Assembly (NCBI GenBank): GCA_902591535.1
Contig: CACJBA010000002.1
Span: 1-64,000, forward strand
Reading direction: 5' to 3'
DNA: 64,000 nucleotides
Source of the DNA: an uncultured Pelagibacteraceae bacterium
GTDB taxonomy: Bacteria; Pseudomonadota; Alphaproteobacteria; Pelagibacterales; Pelagibacteraceae
The position numbers and the translations under genes were made by a program. Of the stretch, positions 48,855 to 57,193 are shown in pieces. The notes under the pieces are model-generated. The model did no database searches. It was not told where the DNA came from and was given only the letters and a program-made list of their open reading frames with translations. The first letter of the stretch is position 1; every line of letters begins with the position of its first letter.

Positions 48855-49495
48855 TACTGATTTAATTCTTGCAAAATTTGATCTGTTAGCTTTTTAATTT
48901 CATCTACAGCACTCCCTTTTCTTTGTTTTTCAATTGCTGTTTTGCCTTCACCCATAGACGAGGCATATATTTGACGATTGCCAATTATTGTATCAACTGC
49001 AGGTACATTTAAGCTTTTGATATAATCATTTGTTTTAATAATTTGTTTTGATCTTTGGTTGGCTCGATTAATTTGTATCATAATTTTTTTATTTGCTTTT
49101 TTTGCAATCTCTATGATTGCTTCTGTTGCCCAAAAATCTACATGTGATGGTGTCATTGGAATTAAAACTAAATCGGAAGCTTCAATTGATGGTCGAGCAT
49201 CAGATTCTATTTTGGGAGGAGTATCTATTATAACAATATCATGATCTTTTTTTAAATTTTTAGACTCATACTGTGCACCCCAAAGACTAGCAGTTTTAAA
49301 ACTCAAATTGTCGTTTGAAATATTTTTTTCAGACCTGATCATAAACCACTGTCCGAGACTACCTTGAGGATCAGTGTCAACAACAGCAACTTTTAAATTT
49401 TGAAATTTAATAAAACCCATTGCTAAGTGAATTGCCAAAGTTGTTTTTCCAGTGCCACCTTTTTGTTGAGAAATAGTTATAACTTTTGAGAGCAT
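48854..49495 (-). CDS. Orphan ParA/MinD-family ATPase
   Basis: This 213-residue Walker-type ATPase has the deviant Walker A KGGTGKTT at about residues 12-19, 'VVDTDPQGS' and 'IIDTPP'. No ParB or parS-like repeat is visible nearby, so it is probably not the chromosome-partition ParA; single ParA proteins position other cellular cargo. It is the first gene of the - strand run, divergent from the rhodopsin operon. Its stop overlaps the thioesterase start by one base. Confidence 0.85.
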   Translation of the reverse strand: MLSKVITISQQKGGTGKTTLAIHLAMGFIKFQNLKVAVVDTDPQGSLGQWFMIRSEKNISNDNLSFKTASLWGAQYESKNLKKDHDIVIIDTPPKIESDARPSIEASDLVLIPMTPSHVDFWATEAIIEIAKKANKKIMIQINRANQRSKQIIKTNDYIKSLNVPAVDTIIGNRQIYASSMGEGKTAIEKQRKGSAVDEIKKLTDQILQELNQ

Positions 49496-49598
49496 ATTCT
49501 TAGATAATATATTTATAAAACTGATCTAGAAATATAATTTTAATTTCAATCTGAACGATAAAAAATTTTTTCTACTTTTAATTGAATTTTTTTTTTAG

Positions 49599-49627
49599 AG
49601 TTTAATAACTCGCTTATTTATTAAACT
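49599..49627. promoter_or_regulatory. 10-bp perfect inverted repeat upstream of the rhodopsin operon
   Basis: Arms AGTTTAATAA (49599-49608) and TTATTAAACT (49618-49627) are separated by 9 bases in the 240-base divergent gap between parA-like and rhodopsin genes. The rest of the gap is long A and T runs with no reading frame I can support. The repeat fits a dimeric regulator's operator better than a terminator, since no T-run follows. No factor is identified. Confidence 0.45.
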
Positions 49628-49735
49628 ATAAACTTATAAAAAATATATATAAAAAAAATAAAGAATTTTTATTTCAATTTGTGTCAAAGTTACAGAATAA
49701 TTAGTTTTTTTTAACAGACTATTTAGAAAGGGTGA

Positions 49736-50440
49736 ATGAATAAGTTATTGTTACCAGCGGATATAGTAGGAGGGTCATTTTGGTTAATCTCTGTTGCTAT
49801 GATTGGTGCAGCAATTTTTTTCTTTTTAGAGAGAGGTAGAGTTTCACACAGATGGGGTACGGTAATGAACCTTGTTGGAGTGATAGCTTTAATGTCTTCA
49901 ATTCATTATTTCTACGCAAAAAACTTGTGGGTGTTAAATGGACAGGCACCTACTGCATTAAGATATATCGATTGGCTATTAACTTTCCCACTTACGATAC
50001 TGACTTTTTATGTCATGCTAAAATCTGTTTATGATGTGAAGAGAGGAATGTTTTGGAGATTATTAGTTGGGACTCTAGTTTGGGTAATCGCACAATTGTT
50101 AGGAGCTTATGGTTATATGAGCGTAACATTGGGCTTCTTAGTTGGAATTGTTGGATGGCTATACATTATTGGTGAGCTTTATATGGGTGATACTGGTAGA
50201 GCTAATAGTGCATGTAACAATGAAAGTGTTCAAATGGCATTCTTCGCTAACAGACTAATAATCACAATTGGTTTTTCAATTTATCATATTGGATATTTTA
50301 TAGAGCATTTAGCGGGCGGAGCTAACATCAATAGTTTAAACGTGATTTATAATTTAGCAGACGTATTAAATAAAATTATATTTGGAATGATTATTTATAG
50401 CGCTGCACTTCAAGATACTAAGAAAGGGGCACAACAATAG
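49736..50440 (+). CDS. Divergent microbial rhodopsin with a D-T-T motif
   Basis: This seven-helix retinal protein of 234 residues is related to proteorhodopsin but lacks the usual N-terminal signal peptide. Aligned by eye, retinal Lys is K213, counter-ions R76, D79 and D209 are present, His57 matches PR His75, and T83 matches PR T101. The proton-donor position (PR E108) is T90 and the colour-tuning position (PR 105) is T87, neither Leu nor Gln. Helix F has Phe180 and His184 where PR has Trp and Pro. It could be a slow proton pump or a sensor. An AAAGG site precedes the ATG closely. It heads a long operon. Confidence 0.9.
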   Translation: MNKLLLPADIVGGSFWLISVAMIGAAIFFFLERGRVSHRWGTVMNLVGVIALMSSIHYFYAKNLWVLNGQAPTALRYIDWLLTFPLTILTFYVMLKSVYDVKRGMFWRLLVGTLVWVIAQLLGAYGYMSVTLGFLVGIVGWLYIIGELYMGDTGRANSACNNESVQMAFFANRLIITIGFSIYHIGYFIEHLAGGANINSLNVIYNLADVLNKIIFGMIIYSAALQDTKKGAQQ

Positions 50441-50453
50441 GGAGGTTTAATTT

Positions 50454-52436
50454 ATGACTAAAGGAGCAGATATAATAGCAGGAATAATATTACTAGCGTT
50501 AGCAATAGCAATTATTGTTTATTTGTTACACTGGCTTTACAGAAGATCTTCAAAAGAAGTTTCATTTGTGAGAACAGGAATGTTGGGAGAAAAAGTTGTA
50601 ATATCTGGAGGAGCCTTTGTCTTACCTATTATTCACAACATTACTCAAGTAGGTATGCGTACTTTAAGTATAACAATTAAACGAGGTGGAGATAAATCTT
50701 TAATCACGAAAGATAGAATGAGAGCAGAACTAGTTACAGAATTTTTTACAAAAGTTCCACCTGAAGCTAAAGCAGTATCTACTGCAGCCCAAACATTAGG
50801 AAACAGAACTTTAGATCCTGAACATTTAAGAGAAGTTGTTCAAGGTAGATTTGCAGATGCACTTGGAGAAGTTGCTGCGAAAATGACTCTTGATGAGATA
50901 CAAGAAAACAGAGGTACGTTTGTTAAAGAAGTTAGAAAGATAGCAGATGAGTCTATTGGTCATACTGGTTTAGCTCTAGAGACTGTTTCAATAATTTCTT
51001 TAGACCAAACACCTATTGAGCAATTTAATCCTGCAAACACTTTTGACTCTCAAGGTTTAACTCAGTTAACAGAACAAATTGAAGCAAGAAAGAAAAAAAG
51101 AAACGACATCACGCAAGATACAAAAATTTCTATAGAAAACAAAAATTTAGAAACAGTTCAAAAAGAATTGCAGATTAAAAAAAATGAAGAATTTTCAAGG
51201 TATCAGCAAGAAAGAGAAATAGCTGTACAAAAAGCTAATGAAAGAACTGAAACTATAAAGAAAAAAGCTGAAAAAGAGCGAGAAGCAGAAGAGTCTGAAA
51301 TTAAAAATCAAGAAGCTGTAGAGGTTGCAAAAATCTCTCAAAACCAGGTAATTGAAGTAGAGAGAAAATTAACTGAAACAAGATTAATTGAAGAAATAGA
51401 AAAAAGAAGAAGAGAGCAAAATGCACTCGAACAAGACGCAGCTTTAGATATCAGACAAAAGAATTTGGATACTGAAATTAAAATTTTGGATCTAGATAAA
51501 GAGAGCGAATATGCTAGGCTGGAAAAACAAAGACTAGTAGATACTAAACGAGCTCAAGAGAAGGCGGAAATTATTAAAGAACAATCTGACAAACAAAGAG
51601 AGTCAGAGGAAGCACAAATTATCGCAGAGCAACAAATTAAAAATGCAAAAATTGCGCAACAAAAAAATATTGATGCGCATAGAATTGAGTCTGAAAAAGA
51701 AGTTAGAACTTTAGATATAGAGAAAGCCAAAAGAATTCAAATTGAAGAACATCAAAAAGAACTTGAAATACTTGAAAAATCTAAAGAAGTTCTAAAATCT
51801 AAAGCAGACGAGCAAAATACTAGAGCTAAAGCAGTTGAAGCTGAAGAAAAAGCAAATTCAACAAGATATATCGAAAAAGCTGAAGGAATGAAACAGGTTG
51901 ACGTTATATCTGCTGCATCTAAAGCAGAGCAAGATAAATATGAAACTATGGCGGCGAAATTAAGATATGAAATTGATGCTGCTGGTAAAGAAGCTCTTAA
52001 TATGGCTGAAAATGTTAGAAGTGATGCGAGCAGAAGAAGCGCTTTAAGAAATAAATTAGCTGAGAAAATAGAGTCTATAATCAGAGAAAGTGTTAAGCCA
52101 ATGGCAAATATTGGGGATATCAAAATTGTTGATGTTAGTGGCTTACCAGGTTTCAGTGGAACAGCTGGCGGAGGGTCTGCTGGTGGAGGCAAAGACGTTT
52201 CAGGTGGCAAGAGCTCAGGTAACTTAGCAGATAATGTTGTAAGCTCAGCATTAAGATACAGAGCTCATCAACCATTTTTAGACAGTCTTCTGAAAGAAAT
52301 CGGAATGAATCCTGGAGAAATTAGCAACATTAGAAATATCTTAGGTGATTATGGTAATCCTAAAAAAGATTATCACATGAACTTTGGTGAAAATGTTAAC
52401 GCAGATTTAAAAGGAGACAAGAGTCCAAAAAAATAA
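50454..52436 (+). CDS. Flotillin-like SPFH-domain membrane scaffold protein
   Basis: Flotillins assemble in membrane microdomains and organise other membrane proteins. The 660-residue protein has an N-terminal membrane helix (about 8-28), an SPFH domain (about 35-210), a long Glu/Lys-rich coiled coil (about 210-500) with repeated 'EIKNQEAVEVAK' and 'EREAEES' type stretches, a Gly-rich linker (about 562-590), and a unique C-terminal tail of about 60 residues. A strong GGGAGG site lies 8 bases before the ATG, 13 bases after the rhodopsin stop, so the two are surely cotranscribed. Confidence 0.9.
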   Translation: MTKGADIIAGIILLALAIAIIVYLLHWLYRRSSKEVSFVRTGMLGEKVVISGGAFVLPIIHNITQVGMRTLSITIKRGGDKSLITKDRMRAELVTEFFTKVPPEAKAVSTAAQTLGNRTLDPEHLREVVQGRFADALGEVAAKMTLDEIQENRGTFVKEVRKIADESIGHTGLALETVSIISLDQTPIEQFNPANTFDSQGLTQLTEQIEARKKKRNDITQDTKISIENKNLETVQKELQIKKNEEFSRYQQEREIAVQKANERTETIKKKAEKEREAEESEIKNQEAVEVAKISQNQVIEVERKLTETRLIEEIEKRRREQNALEQDAALDIRQKNLDTEIKILDLDKESEYARLEKQRLVDTKRAQEKAEIIKEQSDKQRESEEAQIIAEQQIKNAKIAQQKNIDAHRIESEKEVRTLDIEKAKRIQIEEHQKELEILEKSKEVLKSKADEQNTRAKAVEAEEKANSTRYIEKAEGMKQVDVISAASKAEQDKYETMAAKLRYEIDAAGKEALNMAENVRSDASRRSALRNKLAEKIESIIRESVKPMANIGDIKIVDVSGLPGFSGTAGGGSAGGGKDVSGGKSSGNLADNVVSSALRYRAHQPFLDSLLKEIGMNPGEISNIRNILGDYGNPKKDYHMNFGENVNADLKGDKSPKK

Positions 52437-52452
52437 AATTAAATAAAAAATT

Positions 52453-52842
52453 ATGAGTGTGGAATTAGAAAACTGGGCAAAAAAATACGAAGAGTTTACA
52501 AATAATGATGAAACCATCAAAGCGATGGCAAAATATTATACTTGCTCTTTTATGTTTGACATGGAAAGTGCAAAAGTAATTATTGAAATGCATGATGGAA
52601 AAGTAAAAAATATTAATACCAATCCATCACCTTTAGACCCTTATGATTTTGCATTAAGAGCATCAGCCAATACGTGGAAAGAATTTGGCCAGCCGATACC
52701 AAAACCTATGTATCATGGAATTTGGTCAGCTAGTTTTTTAAGAGATTTAAAAATTGAAGGTAATCACTTAATCCTTATGAAAAATCTAAGAAACTTTACT
52801 GTTCAATTTGAATTATTAAGAAAGACAGGAGTGCCGGTTTGA
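52453..52842 (+). CDS. Small protein, possibly SCP2-like, function unknown
   Basis: This 129-residue soluble protein is not one I recognise with confidence. The middle and end ('PYDFALRASANTWKEFGQPIPKPM', then 'LRDLKIEGNHLILMKNLRNFTVQF') loosely resemble the SCP2 sterol-carrier fold, which binds hydrophobic or CoA-linked ligands in a pocket. It could be a carrier or an enzyme accessory. It lies 16 bases after the flotillin gene and 25 bases before the hydrolase gene. Confidence 0.6.
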   Translation: MSVELENWAKKYEEFTNNDETIKAMAKYYTCSFMFDMESAKVIIEMHDGKVKNINTNPSPLDPYDFALRASANTWKEFGQPIPKPMYHGIWSASFLRDLKIEGNHLILMKNLRNFTVQFELLRKTGVPV

Positions 52843-52867
52843 TGTCTAAAAATTGGAGGATTTTAAA

Positions 52868-53722
52868 ATGGTAAAACATCATGATGTAGTTGGGCGATAT
52901 GTAACAATTGAAGTTGATGATTGTGAGTATAAGGTATTTTATCTTCAAAATGGAAAAGGCATACCTTTAATTTGTCAACATACAGCAGGATGTCATAATC
53001 ATCAATGGAGAGGACTATTGGAAGACCCAGAAATAACAAAAAATTATAATGTGATTGCATATGATTTACCTCGTCATGGGAAATCGGATCCTCCACATAA
53101 TAAAGAGTGGTGGAAAGAAGAATACAAACTTACTGCAGAGCATTATTGTAACTTCATAGTCAAATTATGTGATGCTTTGGGTCTACAAAATCCAATTTTC
53201 ATGGGGTCGTCTTTTGGAGGAAATGTTGCTTTACAACTAGCATTAAGACATCCAAATAAATTTAGAGCTGTAATTCCAGTAGAGGCAGCTGATTATGCCC
53301 CAGGATTTTATCTTGATTGGTGGAGACATCCTCACGCAAATGCTGCTCAGGTTTGTGCAAGCGGTACATGGGATTTGATGGCACCACAGTCACCAGAAAA
53401 AGATAGATGGTTAACTTGGCATTATTATACTCAAGGTTCTGAGGCTTTTAAGGGTGATTTATACTTTTATTCTGTAGATCATGATTTAAGAAAAGAATTA
53501 CAAAATATTGATGGCCATAAGTGTCCAGTAATAATGCTTACAGGAACTTATGATTATTTAACACCCCCAGAGGCCACAGAAAATACCGCGCGACAAATCA
53601 AAGGTGGAGTTTACATAGAAATGGCTGATATAGGCCATTTTCCAATGAGTGAAAATCATGAAGTTTTTAGAGTTTATTTAATGGAAGCCTTAAAAATAAT
53701 TCAAGAAAGGACTAGTAAATAA
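52868..53722 (+). CDS. Alpha/beta hydrolase
   Basis: This 284-residue hydrolase shows 'QHTAGCHNHQWRG' as the oxyanion region, nucleophile Ser115 in G-S-S-F-G, an acid in 'GTYDYLTPPE' and a His in 'DIGHFPMSE'. The ATG at 52868 follows a GGAGG site (52855-52859), which is why I prefer it to a TTG upstream. Haloalkane dehalogenase, esterase and C-C hydrolase activities all occur in this fold. It sits just before the DMFase-like subunits, so it may act on a related amide or ester. Confidence 0.88.
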   Translation: MVKHHDVVGRYVTIEVDDCEYKVFYLQNGKGIPLICQHTAGCHNHQWRGLLEDPEITKNYNVIAYDLPRHGKSDPPHNKEWWKEEYKLTAEHYCNFIVKLCDALGLQNPIFMGSSFGGNVALQLALRHPNKFRAVIPVEAADYAPGFYLDWWRHPHANAAQVCASGTWDLMAPQSPEKDRWLTWHYYTQGSEAFKGDLYFYSVDHDLRKELQNIDGHKCPVIMLTGTYDYLTPPEATENTARQIKGGVYIEMADIGHFPMSENHEVFRVYLMEALKIIQERTSK

Positions 53723-53742
53723 TTTTTTACTGAGGAGAAGAT

Positions 53743-54162
53743 ATGGATAAAGATAAAACTGGAGTTCAATTAAATTTAGGTCACACCAGTACGGATGATT
53801 TCATCACAGAGAAATATGTTTTGCCTCTGTTAAGAGATGAAAAAATGAGAAATAAGCTAATAGAAGAACACAGAGCAACTCCCGTTGGTAAAGCACCCCA
53901 ACCTCACAAAGGTCAGCCAATGGTTGAGCACAGTAAGGAATTACAAATTGTACTAGATAAACTTAGACGACAGCCGATGCATATAAAAAAATATGTAACA
54001 ATATGCAAAAAAGATTTTGAGGATTATAGAATTGGAATAGTTACAGGTGTTAGAGGCGAACCTGTAGAAATATTAGAAGACTCATATTCTTCAGAGGAAG
54101 CCTGTGAGCATGCAATATTTTTGAAAAGAATTTTAGATTTATTAGAAAGACACGGTGGATAA
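53743..54162 (+). CDS. DMFase-like small subunit
   Basis: This 139-residue protein matches, from memory, the small (alpha) subunit of N,N-dimethylformamidase (about 130 residues): 'LRRQP' in the middle, 'FEDYRIGIVTGVRGEPVE', and a helical 'SSEEACEHAIFLKRILDLL' end. It has no catalytic motif of its own and is expected to form an alpha2beta2 complex with the next gene, 4 bases downstream. It has a GAGGAG ribosome site. Confidence 0.72.
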   Translation: MDKDKTGVQLNLGHTSTDDFITEKYVLPLLRDEKMRNKLIEEHRATPVGKAPQPHKGQPMVEHSKELQIVLDKLRRQPMHIKKYVTICKKDFEDYRIGIVTGVRGEPVEILEDSYSSEEACEHAIFLKRILDLLERHGG

Positions 54163-54166
54163 TTAA

Positions 54167-56524
54167 ATGTTAAGAATAACTGGTTACAGTGACAAATATA
54201 CTGCGTTCCCTGGAGAGGAAATAAAATTTTATGTTAATGCTGAAAAAAATGAAAATTACGAAGTTCAAATAGTTAGATTAATACATGGTGACACGAATCC
54301 TGAAGGTCCTGGTTATAAAGATGAAGAGGTAGGAGCTGAATGTAATGGAAACTATCAAGGAAGAAATCAAAAAATTCATGGTGGTTCTTATTTAATTGTT
54401 CCTCAAGATGATAGACTAAATACATCTAGTTTTACTCTACAAGCTTATATTTTTCCAACAACTCCAGACAAAGGTAGACAAGGAATTTTAACTAAGTGGA
54501 ATCAAAAAACTAAAAGTGGTTATGGACTTTTTATTGATGAAAATGCATGTTTATCAGTATCAATAGGAGATGGTAACGGACAAATATCGGCACTTTCAAG
54601 TGAAAAGAAATTAATGAGAAAAGTTTGGTATTTAGTAGCCGCTTCTTATGATGCTGAAACAGGTAAGTTAAAACTTTATCAAGAGCCTTGTGTGACACCG
54701 ACAAATGGTGGATTAGGTATGTCACTTCTTCATCCGGCAGATGAAACGACATCCTATGTAGAGTCAATTAGCAATTTAAAGCCAAGAGCGAATGATGCTC
54801 CTTTCTTAATGGCAGCTTGTTCTTTAAATGACAGATCAGGCAGACATATACATGGTGCACATTATAAAGAAGCTACAAGCCCTGTTGAGTTACCTGAGCA
54901 AACTTTAACTTATAATGGTAAAATCGATAGACCAAGATTAAGCAAAAAAGCATTATCAAAATCTGATATAGAGTCTCTTGCAAGAGGATTTACTGATTGT
55001 ACATCTGAGTTAAGATCTGAAGTAATTGGTGCATGGGATTTCCATGCTAATATCTCTAAAAATATAGCTTCTACGCACATTGTAGATAAAACCTCAAATC
55101 ATTTAAACGGATTTATAATAAATTTACCATGTCGAGGAATGACAGGTTACAATTGGACTGCAGATGAAATGGTGTTTCATCACAAACCCGAGGAATATGG
55201 GGCTATACATTTTCATGATGATGATATTGATGATGCAAGATGGGATGTAGATTTCACTTACAAAGTCCCAGATTTAATAAGAAGTGGAGTTTATGCTGCT
55301 AGGTTAAGAATTAATGGTGAGGAGTCAGCAGAAACTGAGGATTTTATACCATTTGTAATCAAACCACCAAAAGGCAAAACAACTTCTGATCTTCTTTTTG
55401 TTTTACCAACAAATAGTTACATCGCTTACTCAAATGATAATTTAGGAACTAATTCTGTTGTAGCACAATTACTAGCCGGAAAAGTTCCTGTTTTAGGTGC
55501 ATCTGATTTATATCTTAATGAACATAGAGAATATGGCTTATCAACTTATTCACAACACTCCGATGGAAGTGGTGTAGCAATTTCATCAAGATTAAGACCA
55601 ATTCTTAATATGAGACCAAAATATAGACACTGGTTATCTCCTTCACTATGGCAATTGAATGCAGATCTTCATTTAACAGATTGGTTAGAAGAAAAGAATT
55701 TTGATTTTGATGTCGTTACTGACGAAGATTTACATCTAGAGGGTGTTGAACTGTTAAATCGTTATAAATGTGTTTTAACTGGATCACACCCAGAATACAG
55801 TTCTGAAAAAATGTTAGCTGCTTATGAACAATATCAATTGAACGGTGGAAGATGGATTTATTTAGGATCAGATGGATTTTACTGGATAAGCGAATATCAC
55901 CCTGACAATCCAAATATAATTGAAGTTAGAAAAGGTGAGGCAGGCACAAGAGCTTGGACTGCAAACCCTGGAGAGTATAACAACGCATTTGATGGAAAGT
56001 ATGGAGGGATGTGGAGAGCAAGAGGAAGAATACCTTCAAAAGTTTGTGGACTTACATTTACTGCATATGGATTTGATGTAAGTTCTTATTACAAAAGATG
56101 TCCTGATAGTAAAAGACCAGAATGTTCATGGATATTTGATGGAGTTGGTGAAGATGAGGTAATTGGAGATTTTGGTTTAGTTGGTGGGGGTGCAGCTGGT
56201 TTAGAGCTCGACAGATATGATTTAGAATTTGGGACACCTCATAATGCTTATTTATTAGCAAGGTCTGAAAATCATACTAATCTTATGATGCAGGTAAACG
56301 AGGAAATTCACTTTACTGTAAGAGGATATTATGGGGGTGGAACAGAAAACCCGATGGTAAGAGCAGATATGATTTATTATAAAACTCCAAATGATGGAGC
56401 GCTTTTTGCTCCAGGCTCGTTGTCATTTTGTGGAAGTTTATCTTACAATAACTACAACAATAACGTTTCAAAAATTCTTGAAAACGCAATTAGAGGATTT
56501 TTAAAAGAAGGTCCTTTACCATAA
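54167..56524 (+). CDS. N,N-dimethylformamidase-like large subunit (mononuclear-iron amidohydrolase)
   Basis: DMFase hydrolyses dimethylformamide to dimethylamine and formate; relatives act on other small amides. The 785-residue chain has an N-terminal beta-rich region, a LamG-like domain (about 85-275), and the catalytic C-terminal domain from about 300. Candidate iron ligands are Tyr421 (SYIAYSN), Tyr461 (STYSQHSDGSG) and Glu543 (GSHPEYSS). Their spacing (40 and 82) is close to the Tyr399/Tyr440/Glu521 iron site I recall for the Paracoccus enzyme (41 and 81). The true substrate in a marine bacterium is unknown. The stop overlaps the next gene by one base. Confidence 0.8.
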   Translation: MLRITGYSDKYTAFPGEEIKFYVNAEKNENYEVQIVRLIHGDTNPEGPGYKDEEVGAECNGNYQGRNQKIHGGSYLIVPQDDRLNTSSFTLQAYIFPTTPDKGRQGILTKWNQKTKSGYGLFIDENACLSVSIGDGNGQISALSSEKKLMRKVWYLVAASYDAETGKLKLYQEPCVTPTNGGLGMSLLHPADETTSYVESISNLKPRANDAPFLMAACSLNDRSGRHIHGAHYKEATSPVELPEQTLTYNGKIDRPRLSKKALSKSDIESLARGFTDCTSELRSEVIGAWDFHANISKNIASTHIVDKTSNHLNGFIINLPCRGMTGYNWTADEMVFHHKPEEYGAIHFHDDDIDDARWDVDFTYKVPDLIRSGVYAARLRINGEESAETEDFIPFVIKPPKGKTTSDLLFVLPTNSYIAYSNDNLGTNSVVAQLLAGKVPVLGASDLYLNEHREYGLSTYSQHSDGSGVAISSRLRPILNMRPKYRHWLSPSLWQLNADLHLTDWLEEKNFDFDVVTDEDLHLEGVELLNRYKCVLTGSHPEYSSEKMLAAYEQYQLNGGRWIYLGSDGFYWISEYHPDNPNIIEVRKGEAGTRAWTANPGEYNNAFDGKYGGMWRARGRIPSKVCGLTFTAYGFDVSSYYKRCPDSKRPECSWIFDGVGEDEVIGDFGLVGGGAAGLELDRYDLEFGTPHNAYLLARSENHTNLMMQVNEEIHFTVRGYYGGGTENPMVRADMIYYKTPNDGALFAPGSLSFCGSLSYNNYNNNVSKILENAIRGFLKEGPLP

Positions 56525-56892
56525 TGAGCAATCATCAATTTACTAGGCCAGAAGGAACTGGGGGAAAAAGTATCTTAGGATCTGATGATAAAACACCATT
56601 AAATCAGTTAGAGAAGGAAGCTTTAGGTGATTTGGATCAAGATAAATTAAATGAATTAGCAAAATGCTTATTTACACTAAATAATAGAAGATACGGACCA
56701 ATACCAGGAGCTTATATGGTTATGTGCACAAATCCTGGTAAAGAGTGGTGTGTCGCTCAACTAAATGCAGATCGAGCTAAGCCATTTATTATTTTTGAGG
56801 ATAAAAAATATTCATCAATAAAAGAGGCCCAGCAAGAAGCAGAGAGAATTAAAAAAGAAAAAGGTGAAACAGCACCAAGACGCTGCACTTGA
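56524..56892 (+). CDS. Unknown 122-residue protein in the rhodopsin operon
   Basis: I do not recognise this protein. It is soluble and charged, with an N-terminal low-complexity part (TRPEGTGGKS), a helical 'LDQDKLNELAKCLFTLNNRRYG' segment, a compact core with 'MVMCTNPGKEWCVAQLN' containing two Cys, and a basic helix at the end. It starts on the last base of the DMFase-like large subunit gene, so it is probably made with it, perhaps as an assembly or chaperone subunit. Confidence 0.72.
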   Translation: MSNHQFTRPEGTGGKSILGSDDKTPLNQLEKEALGDLDQDKLNELAKCLFTLNNRRYGPIPGAYMVMCTNPGKEWCVAQLNADRAKPFIIFEDKKYSSIKEAQQEAERIKKEKGETAPRRCT

Positions 56893-56913
56893 TCAATAGA
56901 AGGGATCTAAGTT

Positions 56914-57192
56914 ATGGCAAACTCTAAAGTCCTTGTTAAAAATGATAAAGTCATTGTGACAGAATGGTCTTTTGATATAGGTGATAGTACCGGTCATCAT
57001 ATACATCAATATAATTATGTTGTGGTTCCAATGTTGGATGGTGAGCTTAAAATAATTGATAAAAACAACAATGAAACAATATCAAAATTAACAAAAGGTG
57101 TTGCTTATTACCGAGACAAGGGAGTAGAGCACAACGTATTTAATAACAATAATTTTCCGTATTCTTTTATAGAAGTTGAAATGGTAGATTAA
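56914..57192 (+). CDS. Small cupin protein
   Basis: This 92-residue single-domain cupin has 'GDSTGHHIHQYNYVVVPMLDGELKI' as the first cupin motif and 'GVEHNVFNNNNFPYSFIEVEM' as the second, with likely metal-binding His residues in both. Small cupins bind metals, sugars or amides, or act as sensors. It lies 21 bases after the 122-residue gene and 1 base before the symporter gene. Confidence 0.85.
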   Translation: MANSKVLVKNDKVIVTEWSFDIGDSTGHHIHQYNYVVVPMLDGELKIIDKNNNETISKLTKGVAYYRDKGVEHNVFNNNNFPYSFIEVEMVD

Positions 57193-57193
57193 A

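Noticed and set aside
49736-50440. Calling the rhodopsin a normal blue- or green-absorbing proteorhodopsin pump
   Set aside because: The donor Glu and the Leu/Gln tuning residue are both replaced by Thr and helix F differs near retinal, so a standard pump label is not supported.
51752-52210. A 152-codon - strand frame rich in Ser/Ala/Leu inside the flotillin gene
   Set aside because: It is the antisense shadow of the flotillin coiled-coil and Gly-rich linker; it has low-complexity composition and no ribosome site or family pattern.
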